This document shows positions 1-11,774 of a DNA stretch of 64,000 bases, piece by piece (the stretch's first letter is position 1; each line of letters begins with the position of its first letter). A program made the position numbers and the translations under genes. The notes below the pieces were generated by a model that was given only the letters and a program-made list of their open reading frames with translations, was not told the DNA's origin and ran no database searches. Origin of the DNA: Mortierella sp. BCC40632 (taxonomy: Eukaryota; Mortierellomycota; Mortierellomycetes; Mortierellales; Mortierellaceae). The stretch is taken from contig WAEK01000010.1 in the NCBI GenBank assembly GCA_011634665.1, forward strand, positions 1 through 64,000, in the 5' to 3' direction.

Positions 1-160
1 GAAAGAAAAGTGAAAAAAAGCTTCACCTAATACATCCCTCCCCACGCCCTCTCCCTCCAAACACTTTCCTCTTTTTCCACACTTACGTTGAGATTTTGAA
101 CAGTATTCCTAATCATTAGTCCCTTCTAAAACTCACTGCTAATCTTTTTGGTCGCTATAA

Positions 161-1264
161 TTGGCAAAGCCCAAGACCACAGTGCCCAAAGCGCCTAACG
201 CCCTTCGGATCGGTGTCCTCTCGACCGCCAACATTGCGCCTTCCTCCTTAATCAACCCAGCCAAGACACTAGACAGTGTTCAGATCGTTGCTGTCGCTGC
301 TCGAAACCCAGCAAAGGCCGAAGAGTTTGCAAAGCTCCATGGAATTCCACGGACGCATTCCACATATGATGACCTTCTTGCCGATCCAGAGATCGATGCT
401 GTTTATATCCCGCTCCCGAACGGACTTCATCACGCATGGGCCAAGAAGGCAATCCAAGCTAGGAAACATGTTCTTCTCGAAAAGCCTGCTTCCTCCAACA
501 CGACCCAAACCACTGACTTGGTCCGATTGGCACAAGAAAATGGCGTGGTCTTGTTAGAGGCATTCCATTACCGGTTCCATCCAGCGGGAATCTACTTTCG
601 ACAGATCCTCCAGGAACATATCAAGCTCCGTGGAGGGGATCCTCACCTCGTAATCAAGGCTGTCCGAACTGATACCTCTCTCCCTAATATCATGGGATAT
701 GATGATATTCGATTCAATTGGGACTTGGCAGGAGGCGCACTGATGGATCTCGGCGCCTATGCAGTGAATGCTATCCAATATTTTTCGGGTCTCGACATTG
801 ACTCAGTCGAATCTGCAGAGGCTACGACCATCCCCACCGACAATCGTGTCGATGACAAAGTCAAGGCGACACTGGCATTAAAGGGAACAAACGCTAAAGC
901 CGAATTGAAAGTGAGTCTCGTCAACCCCATTCTGTCCTTTAGCACCTGGTGGAACTTTTTCCCGTCCATTGAAATCGAGACGGAGGACAAGATCTTTACT
1001 TTCACCATGTATGTTCTCCCACATGCATACCATGCCATCAGTATTGTTGACAAGCGTACAGGAAAGAAAGAAGCAACGACCAAAGCGTATCAAGAGGGTT
1101 ATTCGTCTTATCGGTACCAATTAGAGGCCTTTGTCCGTGCAGTAAGAGAGAAGGATGGTGCGGAGATTTCAAAGTCGACCTGGGTCAGTGGAGTAGAGAG
1201 TATTGAGACCCAGAGAGTGATTGATGAGATTTACAAGAAGGTTGGACTACCAGTTCGGGAGTAG
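161..1264 (+). CDS. Gfo/Idh/MocA-family NAD(P)-dependent oxidoreductase (dihydrodiol / D-xylose dehydrogenase type)
   Basis: An uninterrupted frame of about 367 residues. It opens with a Rossmann segment (GVLSTANIA, residues 18-26), has the family EKP motif with the catalytic-type lysine (E107-K108-P109), then FHYRFHP and a GGALMDLGAYAV segment typical of the C-terminal domain. The family oxidises or reduces sugars or trans-dihydrodiols with NAD(P); the exact substrate cannot be read from sequence. The start is unsolved: a TAA sits directly before the first codon, which is TTG, and there is no ATG between base 1 and the conserved Rossmann region. Either a first exon lies outside the window, the start is non-AUG, or one extra T was inserted into an original ATGGCAAAG. 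The gene is convergent with the TRAPP subunit gene, with 216 bp between stops. Family is confident; the 5' end is not. Confidence 0.85.
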   Translation: MAKPKTTVPKAPNALRIGVLSTANIAPSSLINPAKTLDSVQIVAVAARNPAKAEEFAKLHGIPRTHSTYDDLLADPEIDAVYIPLPNGLHHAWAKKAIQARKHVLLEKPASSNTTQTTDLVRLAQENGVVLLEAFHYRFHPAGIYFRQILQEHIKLRGGDPHLVIKAVRTDTSLPNIMGYDDIRFNWDLAGGALMDLGAYAVNAIQYFSGLDIDSVESAEATTIPTDNRVDDKVKATLALKGTNAKAELKVSLVNPILSFSTWWNFFPSIEIETEDKIFTFTMYVLPHAYHAISIVDKRTGKKEATTKAYQEGYSSYRYQLEAFVRAVREKDGAEISKSTWVSGVESIETQRVIDEIYKKVGLPVRE

Positions 1265-1480
1265 TTTAGTGCTTTACCCTGGCATGGAAGCCAACCTAGT
1301 GGCCAAGGGTCATTATAGATTTATGATTGCACAGTAGAAAAAACAAAACAAAATAGAAAACAAAAGACTTTCTATCCATTGGCCCGAGTAAATTAAGCGA
1401 TTCATTAAAGCTAGACAGAAAGAAAAAAGAAAAAAGAAAGAAAAGATAATACCTTTTTTTTTTGTATTTTTATTGAAAGG

Positions 1481-4400
1481 CTAGTGTTTCCCGACCTCAG
1501 GCACTTGTTGTGAAAGCGCGCCAAAGGAAGCCTCGGCCATAAAGCAGAGACAGTTGCGTAGGTTAGTTACAAACCCGGTATCATTGTCCACAAGTTGAAC
1601 CAAGTCAATCGTATGCAATTGTTCCTTGATTGCAATGAACCGAAGATTCAGGTTCTGGCAGGTCAACGGATAGAGTGGGCTAAATACAAGATATCGACAA
1701 GTTAGAAGAAAGGAATAAATTTTCTCCAAGTTCTTCATCTCAGCGAGCAAACACGCAAACAAGAGAGTCCTATTACCTCAAGCGAACATTATTCTCAAGA
1801 CAAATGATATCAGCCTCCGTGGTCTCGTTATCCACATGTCGACGCAAAAGCTCAGACTCGGCCATGTATGGATCAATGGGAATGTTTTGTACAACCGCCT
1901 GTTCACCACTGGGAAGAGGTGGGAGAACCTTCGATCCTTGGCTAGGATCTCCTCCTTTGGCCCTCTTTCGGTTTGGCACCACCAGGGTATAGCGTCGGAT
2001 ATGCCGCGACCGGTTTACAATAAAGATATCTAGATTGAATATCTTGCCAACAACAACACGCTCTGAGACTTTTCAAAAGCGCAGATTGATAAAGAAAAAG
2101 AAGAGAGAGAGAGGCTCATTAGAAACAGAGTCCGGGTATGCTCTGCACCTGAAATCGAATATAGGCGGACGAAATTCAAAAAACGCTTACCTGCAAAAGA
2201 AACTACAATGCCATCGCCTCCGTCATGTTCAACCCGGGTATGAGAGCCATTTCCTTGGGATGTCATATCCATACCAAGATTGGGTGAAAGAACACCCGCC
2301 CCATTGACGGCCGGTCGACCACTTTGGAGTTGGCCCTGTCCATTTTCGTCTTCATAACTTCCCGAGTCACTCACCACACCTCCATGGGCCATCGATGGAG
2401 AAAGTTGAACAGAACCCTCCTGAACAGGCGCAAGTCCCTGTCCGTCTGTATTGTTACCCCGCGAATAACCCCAGCTGCCCAGGACGCTCTTTCGATAGTT
2501 GGGATTCTGTGAGCCGGTATTGCGGTTTGATGGAGTGGCTCCATCCGAGACAACGGACGATGTCAGAGACGATCTCCTTGCCCTACCCTCACCATGACGA
2601 TTCGAAGGAACTGGAGGACTGCTACTGGTAGAGACGCGTCGAACCAGGGCAGATCCCTTTTGAAGAGCCTGTTGAGGTTGAGGACTCGACGGAAGAGATT
2701 GGTTTCGGTGATGAAGCTGCTGCTGATGACTCATGGGTAGATTGCCACTGAGATTGGGCGTTGGTTGATTAGGAATAAGACTGGAAGATGGATGGGATGG
2801 CTGAGGTGCATAGATTTGCTTCTGGACATTCGCCGCCGCTGCCGCTGCTGCCGCGACAGAGTTTTCGCGTTTGGTCAAGTCGGATACATCAAGGAGACAG
2901 TTCCAACGAGAATGAATGATCTGTCCCTTGATTCCATCAACCTCTGGAGTTCCTTGGAGGATAATAGTCACCTGGCGCTGGACATCCCGTAGTGGCCCGA
3001 TCTGTAGAACATTCTCACTCGAGTTACGACGATGTGTTCCTGAGAATCCTCCGTGTCCATTTGCAGAGTTCTCCGAGTTCCACTCTGGGCTGTCAAGTAA
3101 TGAGACGGAGAAAAGAAAAGTGACATGATCGGCCGAATGCAGTACTAAAGGGAGCTGTGCATCGGAAGGAAGATAAAGGAAGAAAAGATAAGGGAAATAC
3201 CGTTAGGTCGAGAGCATCTTTGCTATGGTTCCGATTTTTTCAAAGTTAAGGGACACGAAAAAAATATATATAAATTTACTTGCCTTTGTCAACTCTGCCG
3301 AGTCTAGAGATGTAACCACAGCATTCGTGACATCAACATCAAGCTGTGCTACAGAAAACTTGGCACCATGCTCCGAATTGTTCTCTACCTCGATCGACAT
3401 CATCAATCTATTTTCCATGGGCGAGACTCTTGTGGTTCTCATTCTCATATTTAATGCGGATCGAACGGCAATTGTCTTTCGAACACTGCGTCTTGGAGCT
3501 GGGGCAGCAGATGGAGGCATGGCCCTTGCTCTCGGAGTATCTGGCCGGTAGTGATGCTGGGGCACTACGGAGAGAGCAAAGCTTGGGTCTAATGTTGACC
3601 ATTGATATATTAGAAGAAATTAGCTGATCTGCCAACAGTGCCGAGTTTGTGTGTACGGCAAAAATCCACTCTTCCTTTGATAGGTTCATGATGAAGTACC
3701 ATCTGACAGGCCCTCCAGCAGATTAACCATGCTGAAGCATTCCAAGTTGTATTGGTCATCCACTGGAACTACCGAGGGAACGGTTTGATCCGCAGGCCGA
3801 AGCGTTACGTGGCTGCTGAGCATAAGCATAGTGTTGGTTCCTTTGGTCCTAATGAAGGCTGTTGTCCGAGGAATATAACATAGAAAATAATAAGAATTGT
3901 GAAGAGAATAGAAACGCTCTGTTTTGCTTGTTTAACGTGTTTTTTGGGCCTTCTCTGTCAGCATTCAATCGCCTCCTACTTACAAACAGGGACGGAGAAT
4001 GGGAAAAATGCGGTCCAATGTCCATTGACTGGTCGGATGACGGGTTCTTTGCCAAGTTCCTGAGGATTGTAGATGTAGGAATACAGCAGAGTCGATTCAA
4101 TACGTCCCTGGTCGCCATAGTTAGGTGTTCCTGACCTATTTCCATACGGCCCTGGAGAGTTGGCTGAAGTTCTCTTGTCTGTCAAATGACTCTGTGGAGC
4201 GCTGGAGGGTCTACCACCACTGGTGGGACTCTTGAGCATTCCGCTATTGGGGCCTGAGGCTGCAAGTGTGAGGGCATCAACAAAGGCAGCCTCGACCTGA
4301 ATCTCTAGTAACTGAAAAAAGTCGTTGACCTGGCGCGCGGTCTCGTCGTGGGTGGTCGAGAGATCATCTGGAAGTGAAATCTGTAGGAAGAAGGGGACCG

Positions 4401-4656
4401 TTTCGTCTAGAGTAGACCATCAGCGGTTACGGAGATGTTAGGGTCGATCCAATGAAAGAGTAGATGAAGTAGACAGATGCTCGACCAGCTCCAAAGGGCA
4501 TGTGAGAAAGGGAGAGATGAACCTGCCATAGAAGACATGGGTACGTGGCTTCGCGTGAGCGATGGCGTTGTAGTCCTCCTGGAGGGATTCGATGTTGGCG
4601 TTGGGGATACGGATCTCCCATTGAGAGTCGGCGAAGAGACTCTCTGCAGACCTCAT
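1481..4656 (-). CDS. TRS65: TRAPP II complex subunit Trs65-like, seven exons
   Basis: Spliced product of 815 residues. Exons, high to low: 4656-4545, 4406-3984, 3858-3700, 3588-3284, 3154-2191, 2062-1777, 1679-1481 (2448 nt, all phases agree). It shows the Trs65 family landmarks in order: HETVPFFLQISLP near the N-terminus, HWTAFFPFSVPV, VNLLEGLSDDPSF, RMRTTRVSP, LPLVLHSADHVTFLF, the RWNCLLDVSD strand, IFIVNRSRHIRRYTLV, and a C-terminal CLENNVRLSPLYP segment. Trs65 belongs to the TRAPP II tether, which acts on Golgi and endosomal Rab GTPases. A Ser/Pro/Gln-rich disordered insert of about 240 residues, with an alanine run, lies inside the largest exon. The intron at 3155-3283 is GC-AG. The start was chosen at the ATG just before the conserved ESLF segment; an in-frame ATG lies farther upstream. 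The 5' end faces the ERV2 gene. Confidence 0.82.
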
Positions 4657-4905
4657 CTTGCTCTCGGCTCTTGGGGTATGCTTGACACGAAAACGATGTT
4701 GGAAGAAAAGAGGAACGAGCCCAAGATGCCCTTTTGTCCCTTCATGCACCACCTGTTCATGGGCGAACAGTTCTCCAACAGTCACAATCATTGGGTCGTC
4801 CCTTTTTTTTTTTTTTTTTTGAATCGGGCTTGGCCTTTGATGAGATTGTCTTCCTCCTCCTCCCTTCCCTCTCTTTTTCACTAAACAGAACATAACAGGA
4901 CAACC

Positions 4906-5465
4906 ATGCCCAAAGTACCTCGCTTCCGGAAGCCAGTCCTCCTAGTGGCTCTCACTCTCATTGGCCTGGTGGTGTTTCCCAGTCTTTTGTTCATGACCTC
5001 TAGAGACGGCACTTCACCACCTCAGCTCATTCAAACCCACGCTGATTCAGCACAAAGAGAGTCCGAGTCTGGCGCGACTGAGGACATATTCGTAGATCCT
5101 GCTCTGAACCTTGGAGGCACGATCATGCCTCAGCTTGGGAATGCTACAGCAAAGTAAGGGGGGCAGTGATATTCTGAATCGAAAACACGCACAACACATA
5201 CTATCCCATCACCCTGTGTCTACACTATACACGCCGTGACAGTGGGACCTTTTTTTAAAGTTCTCATTGAACAAATGTTATCAGAGCTGAGCTAGGACGT
5301 GCCACTTGGAAACTCATTCATACTATGGCTGGACGGTATCCTCTCAAGCCCAAACCCGACGAGCGAGCCGCTGTCAAGCAATGGATCTACCTTCTCTCTC
5401 GACTTTATCCTTGCGGCGAATGGTGGGTTCCCTTTCATATGTTTTATTTTCGCAAGAGAAAAAGC

Positions 5466-5523
<58 letters not shown>

Positions 5524-6016
5524 GGAGAAGGAGAGACAGATCCGATTTCAAAATGGCGTCCATGGTTCTCCTTGACACCACCACCAGGATCTCCTTCTCC
5601 TTCCTCCCCTTTCTCCTCCACAGCCACCTATATATTGTGCTAACGTACGAACAAAAACTCTTCTGCCTCGACCGTCCTCCCATGGATCATTTTGTGGGTT
5701 TCTTGCGGGCTGATCTCTTCCCAAACGCCCCATGCATCACCTCAGTGCCGTCCACTTCCAAAAACTCTTGAAAGAACACCCGCCGCAGACATCATCTCGA
5801 AATTCACTCTCCAACTGGGCTTGTAGTGTTCATAACCTAGTCAATAAGCGACTGGGCAAGGAAGAGTTTGATTGTAGCACTTTGGCTGATGTCTACAAAT
5901 GTGGCTGTGCCGATGCAGATGAAGAGGCATCAGACGGTAGTGGCAAGGAGCAACAGGAGAAGCTTGCCATCGATCCGTCTGCAGGGTCTGGGTCATTGGC
6001 TACTCCGACCCAATGA
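4906..6016 (+). CDS. ERV2: Erv2-like FAD-dependent sulfhydryl oxidase of the ER
   Basis: Three exons (4906-5153, 5285-5422, 5746-6016) give 218 residues. The N-terminus is a short basic stretch followed by a hydrophobic segment (residues about 11-30), read as a signal anchor. The Erv/ALR fold follows: LGRATWKLIHT, the redox pair C126-G-E-C129, WACSVHNLVNKRLG with C155, and C172, which together make the family CX16C. C181-G-C183 in the tail matches the C-terminal shuttle cysteines of Erv2. The enzyme passes electrons from protein disulfide isomerase to oxygen through FAD, making disulfides in the ER lumen. The TM segment plus C-terminal CGC favour Erv2 over mitochondrial Erv1. Intron 2 (323 nt) carries a long GA run. 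Start: first ATG after the divergent region shared with TRS65. Confidence 0.92.
5469..5515 (+). repeat. (GA)n microsatellite in ERV2 intron 2
   Basis: An almost perfect run of about 23 AG dinucleotides inside the second intron of the Erv2 gene. Read through, it gives meaningless Arg-Glu protein. Confidence 0.95.
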
Positions 6017-6035
6017 TGATCACCCCGTAATTAGT

Positions 6036-6041
6036 AATAAA
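6036..6041 (+). terminator. AATAAA poly(A) signal after ERV2
   Basis: Canonical hexamer 19 nt after the ERV2 stop codon. Confidence 0.6.
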
Positions 6042-6360
6042 CAGTTCTATCTTTTATTTAATGAGTAATTTCTACGAAGCACCCCTGATGCAACCGGCGG
6101 TCTTCATGACTTTGGATGGAACAAGACAGAGAACCAGGGAGGGACCGACAAAGTTTTGAGTGAAGTTATGGAGCACGTCCATCGAGCTGTCAAACTGTGG
6201 TTGGCTGTAGCATTGGATGCTACCATACACTTTCAGGATGTAGTATCTGAGCCAATTTTTTATGCTTTCTATCTTTAGGCTCGCATGCAGGATTTGCTTT
6301 CATGAAAACCACATTGTTCGATGAACGAAAAACTGACAGTAGTTTATGAGCGGAGGCAAG

Positions 6361-6392
<32 letters not shown>

Positions 6393-7130
6393 GGAAAGAG
6401 TGTAATACGTCGTCATTCTCATCGACTACATTACAAAGTACCTCTATCAAGCACCAACTTCAACGGTCTTGAACTCAAATTTGGTTAGTGCATCGACCTT
6501 TACGCGGAATACCTTTGAGGGTTTATCTTTGTTTCCAGGTAAACTGGCTCTACCTCAATTACCTACTGAAAGCTTCTAGCAAATCAAACCTTTACTAGTA
6601 CCCCCCTCACACACATCGAACGCGCCCTTATTTCTCTTTCGCCCATAAAAAAAGGTGAAGGCTTCTTAACTCGAACGGATAGAAAGCTAATGTCAGCTCT
6701 AGTCTCCCTTGGCTTGATAGTTTTGTGTGTGTGTGTATGTGTTTCCTTCCTATCTTTCCACGTAATCCAGTTCTAACCCATTTATCAAATACCCACACAA
6801 TCCGAGTTTTGCTACTGAAGTTTGTATTTGCTTGGGATATTGATAGGACTATGTTACATGAAGAAGAAAAAAAAAATGGAAAGAAAAGAATAGAAAAAGA
6901 AAAGATGCGATCCAAAGAAAACAAAAGTACTCCTGCGCTAACTGGACCAAGTTGAGTCTAGATGAGTTATTTACAATTGAAGGAACGGGCAGCAACTAGA
7001 GGACTCAAAATGGATGTGGCGACGCGTGGTGGCGAAGACAAAAAGAAAAAAAGAAAAGTGGGGTAAAAAAATGCAAAATGCCAACGTGTTAAAATGTGTT
7101 ACTACGGTTTCGATGAACGTTCCGATAGTT

Positions 7131-7150
7131 GTGTGTGTGTGTGTGTGTGT
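7131..7150 (+). repeat. (GT)n microsatellite
   Basis: Ten GT units just downstream of the Reg1-like gene stop. Confidence 0.9.
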
Positions 7151-7199
7151 TTGAGTGGAGAGATGTAGTGAGTGAGAGAGGGAAGGAAAAGAAAATATC

Positions 7200-9167
7200 T
7201 CAAAATGCGCTACTGTTGTAAACCAGAGATGAAGCCCAGTGCACAATGTCCTTGACATTGCTCACAATCTCATAAGCCTTTTGTCCAAGTCCTCCCTTTC
7301 CCGCTTGATCCGAAAGACGGACTTCTTTGGACCGACTCTCAATTCCTCCATAGGTTGCTGAGGTGGTATCTGGCCGAAGGTAAGGATCTACGAATGGGTC
7401 ATCATAGTCCATCGAGTCCAAATAGCTGGAGTGACGAGTACTGCTGTTGTTCGCAGGGTCGAATGGGTCATCAAGCCCATCAGTGGTAAGAGTGCCCCCG
7501 GCTTTGAGTTTCGTGGGATTGATTCGCACAATGCTCCTTGCACTCTTTCTGGCCGATATCCGCATGATGATGCCGCTATCTTCGTCCTCGTCCTCGTCGT
7601 TCAGCTCAACGTCTGAGACAGCATCTGCATCGATGGAGATGCATTGCTCTACCGAGTCGTTGAAGCGGAGTTTTGGTTGGCGGTGTTCCTTGATGACGGC
7701 TGTCTCCTGGGCTTTACTATTTGGCTCGATTTTGCGATCGAGCTTGAGGTCCGACTGGACGTGGAAGAGGGTGTCCTCGCGGAAGAGCTCCGAGGCAGTC
7801 TTGTGCTTGAGCACGGGCTTGAGCCCTGTGTGAGATGGGTCAGAAGGAGGTGGAGAAGGAGGCTTGACAGTCTTTGAACCAAAACGGGCAAGATCGAATT
7901 CGTCAATGCTTGCTTTGTAGAGGGGGCCGTAGAGCCAAGTGGTGTCGCTGTCCTTGAGCCTAACCGAGACAGGAGCAAAAGACCAATGAGGTGGGTCGCG
8001 CAAGGGCCAAGATAGAAAAAAAAGTCAGTCACAAGTCAAAGGAGAAATAGACTGGTGAGAAGCTTAATTGCAAGCTCAATCTCGCGTATCAGCAGGTTAT
8101 ATATCAGTCCTGCACAATAACGAACACGACCACACACGCATCGACCAGCCCTTTGCCAAATAGGAAAGAACAAAGAACAAAGAGCAAAAAAAAAAAAAAA
8201 AAAAAAAAAGGTCCAGCCTCGCCGACCGGCTGCTACCACCGTCGTCTTTATCTTTTTCTCTCTCCTCTCTCTGGGCCTGACAGCCGAAAAAAAAAGGGGG
8301 AAGAGGAAAAGTCACAGAGTGAGAAGTGCAAGGAACCGGAGACAAAAAGAAAAATCGCTATCTTTTCGTTTTCCACTCCCTTGTCTCTGAGCTATCGCCT
8401 GGAAGCGTATCCTTCTCGATCCTCCTGCACGGCTATCCATACATGGCTACCTCATCGACAAGTGCATGCATGTTCTCTCCGACTCCTCGCCAAGCTCTCC
8501 CCCCTCCCCTTCTCCTCTCCGACTCCTTCCCCTCTTCTCTCCCCCTCCACAATGCAGCTGCTGTCTTGCAATTGCATCCTATTGCATTGCACGCAGGTCG
8601 ACTATACTTCGTCGTCGTACAAAAGGGCCCAGAATGTTGTTCCTTGTCTGCTAAGATGTGCTCGAGCCAAGGGCCAAAAGAAGCCATAAAAGAAAAAAAG
8701 AGAAAAAGAGTCAAGACTTACCAATTCAAAGTTCTTGGGCTCACCGTCTTGAGATGATGCCGCTGCTTTGCCCAGTTGCGCCATGAGGCGTTCTCGAGCC
8801 TCAGGCCATTGATCAGGTCATTCTTTTGCTTGGTCATGAACTTCCAAGAGGCCGCAATATCGTCTTCGTTGCTCCAACCATTGCCGAGGTAATCGATGGC
8901 GAACGCAGGTCGGTCTACGGGGATCAGTCGTCCCGCATCTGTGTCGTCGTGCATGGGTGTTGTCTTGGCTGATCCTGGAGTGGTGCGTTGAGACGGACTC
9001 CGTGGGTGAGGTGACGACGAGGATGTGGGGGATGTGGAGGAGGATCTGTTGGACCGACGACGGGAGCGTTCGCTGCTAACGGACGAACTTCTGTGACGAG
9101 GGGCGGCTGAGGAAGACTGGCGGTGAGAATAGCGCGATGTCCTTTCGGACGGGGATGAGGAGGTCAT
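7200..9167 (-). CDS. Reg1-like protein phosphatase 1 regulatory subunit (GATA-like DUF1752 domain)
   Basis: Two exons (9167-8722, 7959-7200) give 401 residues. After a Ser/Arg-rich N-terminus comes the fungal GATA-like DUF1752 segment (about residues 95-165), with GWSNEDDI, LRLENASWRNW and, across the junction, TLNWLKDSDTTWLYGPL. A later KLRFNDSVEQCI segment (about residue 245) matches the region of yeast Reg1 that holds the PP1-docking RVxF motif; an acidic stretch follows. Reg1 brings PP1 (Glc7) to Snf1/AMPK in glucose repression, so a similar role is likely but inferred. The intron is 762 nt, several times longer than its neighbours, and holds a poly(A) run and GA-rich blocks. Donor GTAAGT was preferred over an upstream GTGAGC because only it keeps the phase. 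Confidence 0.78.
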
Positions 9168-9357
9168 TTTTTTAGTCTGTCAAGTGGAGTAGAGAAGAGA
9201 GTGGGAGAGAGAGTGAACGGTGGAAAGAGAGGAGAGTGAAGAAGAGAAAAGGACAAGAGGATTCAGGAGGCGGAGATAGAAAGGGAAAAAGAGAGATAGA
9301 GAAGAAGAAGAGGAAGAGGGAGAGATGGGATGAGATGAGGTGAGCGGATTGGATGAG

Positions 9358-9415
9358 CGAATGAATGAATGAATGAATGAATGAATGAATAAATGAATGG
9401 ATGGATAGATGGATG
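9358..9415 (+). repeat. (GAAT)n / (GGAT)n tetranucleotide repeat
   Basis: About nine GAAT units followed by GGAT and AGAT variants, upstream of the Reg1-like gene. Confidence 0.9.
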
Positions 9416-9477
9416 ATTCCAATGGATGTGAAGACAGAGCAGATGCAGGAGAAAAGTGAGAATGGACAAAAGCAAAA

Positions 9478-9540
9478 GAGAGAAAGAGAGAGAAAGAGAG
9501 AGAAAGAGAAAGAGAGAAAGAGAAAAGAGAAGAAAGAGAG
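9478..9540 (+). repeat. GA/GAAA purine repeat
   Basis: Imperfect GAGAGAAA units, upstream of the Reg1-like gene. Confidence 0.85.
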
Positions 9541-11429
9541 GAAAAAGTGTCAGTGCCCAGTGCCCTACCACAAGGCCTTTTTATGCGACAGACATCGGAA
9601 TCCTTTTGACAAACATGTGCTTCAATGGTGCCTCCATAGTGAGCGTCCACTCGACTTTCTGGGCCTTGCCTGTCTCCATTATGATACTCTTTCTCAACAG
9701 AGAAAAAGAGAGGAGAGAGAGAGGGTCAATGCTCTCCACACTCTCCCCACAGCCGCCACCGTCTCTTCGCCATTCACCTGTAAACATAAACACACACACA
9801 CAGGGTATACGCCTGCCGCAGGCCCAAACTTCTTCCACGCCACTGTTGCTCCGCTTCCTGAGTCGCCCGCTGCGGCAGTGTCCTCGGCAACGGCCTAAAA
9901 ATCGAACAGCGCCTCCCACACCTGTCTGTCACTATGGACCGTCAACAGTCATCACTCCGCTCAGGCTTTGATGGGCAACCTTCCCCTTTGGAGCAAGTGC
10001 TGTTGCAGGCTGGTCCATAGTGCAACTTTCTCCCTTCTCTGTCACTCTCCCGCTCTCACTCTCCCTTCTCTTCCTCCTCCGGTGGGAAAGAGGACGACTA
10101 TCGGACGAGCATGGCGAGTAGGGTGAGTGAGAATGAGTGTGTGTGAGAGAGAGAGAGAGAGAGAGAGCGCGAGAGAGTGAGTGAAGACAGAAGGAACCAA
10201 TCGAAAGCGCAATGGACGAGCATAGGACAGAAAGAGACAAGCCAAATAACCTTGACCTTACGCCAGGCGTTATCTTATCTCTATGGCTCCCCTTTTTTGC
10301 TTCTCGTCTCACACATACTCCCCACCCGGTCTCTCGAGTAAATACGGTCCTCTTTTCAGCGCTCCTCTCGTCTCCTCGCGAGAAATGAAATCTCGAACAC
10401 CTCTTGTTTTTTTTTTCTTCCTCTTCCATCACCTCGTCTTTCTTAGTCTGCAGCTGCATCTTCTACTTAGACCCATTGGGATATAAATAATCCCAAAGCT
10501 GCTTGCTACTCCCTTTTTTTTTGTATAAAAATATAAAAAGTGACCACGGTCCAGAATGTCGCCATTCCCTGCGTGCCTTCCTCCATGCCGGGACTTTTCT
10601 TGGTCTTCTTCTTCCCTTTAGTTTAGATGTGTATGTGTGTATGTGTGTTGTTTGGCACATTGCTGATTTGATTCATTTTCCAAACTCAGCTCTCAGATCA
10701 CATCCCGAGAGTCGGGGTTTTCCTCTTTCTTTCTTTCTTTCTCTCTTCTCTGTGCTTCGACCCTAAAAGAACGCGCTCAACCCGTCCCTTGATTTGCTTG
10801 TTCCCTTTTGGATGCCGAAAGAAAAAACACCTCAGTGGCCCAACCCACGCTAACACATGTGTCCCACAAGAAATCATTGATGCAAAATGAATACATCCTG
10901 GCACCAGCTCAAGAAGAAGAGGAAGAAAAAAAAAAGTACACGTGCTTGAACAAGATCCCTCCCTTTCATCCCGCCCTGCCCCGAAAGCCCTATTTGGCTA
11001 TATCTGGAGATGAGCTTAACTGCAGCACGCGGAAAAATACGGCCTCCCTCCTCAGTGGACTGTGAGGACAATCCAGAGAAGGGGAAGGGGTAAGGACATT
11101 TCAAAGGGAAATAGAAAGAGGCAAGGGCGTTCACATTAGCAGAGTCTGCAAGGACTACAGTATACTTTGATGCAAGGACAAGGACATAAATGGTAGGAAG
11201 GACCACGTGGACGAGGTATAAAGTAAGGTCTCCTTGGATGTTTAAGAGTTCGCGTGGGCGTTGCTGAAGTGTAGGGACTGACGGTGTATAAGAGGTAGTG
11301 CATGAGGCATATAAATGAGTGAATGCGGGCGTAGTAGGAGTGAGTCAGCATGGAGGCGGATAAGGGTCTTTGTTCAAACGTTCGAGGATGGGACGGGATA
11401 CTTGGAAAGGCGCAATATCCTTTGCTGGC

Positions 11430-11774
11430 CTAACGTAGTCTTGCTGTAGGTGAGCACTTGCCTAGAGGTACATGTACACACCACCGTCTTTGGCTTCCTG
11501 GGCGAAGCACGCCTCCTCCATAATAATCCCTATTGACTCGGCAGGCATAATAGAAGAGTGCTATGGACAGTCTACCAAGTGCACTGAGCTGGCAGAGGTC
11601 TCCTGTAAAATCAGCAGCATACCTCAGCAAATACATGACCGCCAGAATTTCCCAGCGCGACCAGTCGCACTTGGAGACTATATTGAATAAAATAAAGCCC
11701 CACACTAGGCCCGCGAAACTCTGGAAGCGATTGGATGAGGTAAAGTCGGCCAATCGGTGTACTTTTGAAGTCAT
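11430..11774 (-). CDS. Unassigned open reading frame (low confidence)
   Basis: An ATG-started frame of about 114 residues with balanced composition. It has a hydrophobic patch (residues about 22-34) and an RWEILAVMYLLRYAADF segment, and is not built from simple repeat. I recognise no family. No upstream or downstream exon joins convincingly, so it may be a small hypothetical gene, a gene remnant or chance. Confidence 0.2.
   Translation of the reverse strand: MTSKVHRLADFTSSNRFQSFAGLVWGFILFNIVSKCDWSRWEILAVMYLLRYAADFTGDLCQLSALGRLSIALFYYACRVNRDYYGGGVLRPGSQRRWCVHVPLGKCSPTARLR

Larger units (their letters stand above)
6017..7199. other. Intergenic: 3' flanks of two convergent genes
   Basis: Between the stops of ERV2 and the Reg1-like gene. 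It holds an AATAAA at 6036-6041 (ERV2 poly(A) signal), an unassigned open coding-like stretch at about 6069-6278 on the plus strand, a T run at 6364-6392 and a (GT)n run at 7131-7150. No complete gene was recognised. Confidence 0.6.

Noticed and set aside
4438..4893. Long N-terminal extension of Trs65 upstream of 4656
   Set aside because: It includes translated poly-Lys from an A/T run, and conserved family sequence begins only after the ATG at 4656.
4906..6016. Assignment as mitochondrial Erv1
   Set aside because: The N-terminal membrane anchor and the C-terminal CGC pair match Erv2, and the N-terminal CxxC of Erv1 is absent.
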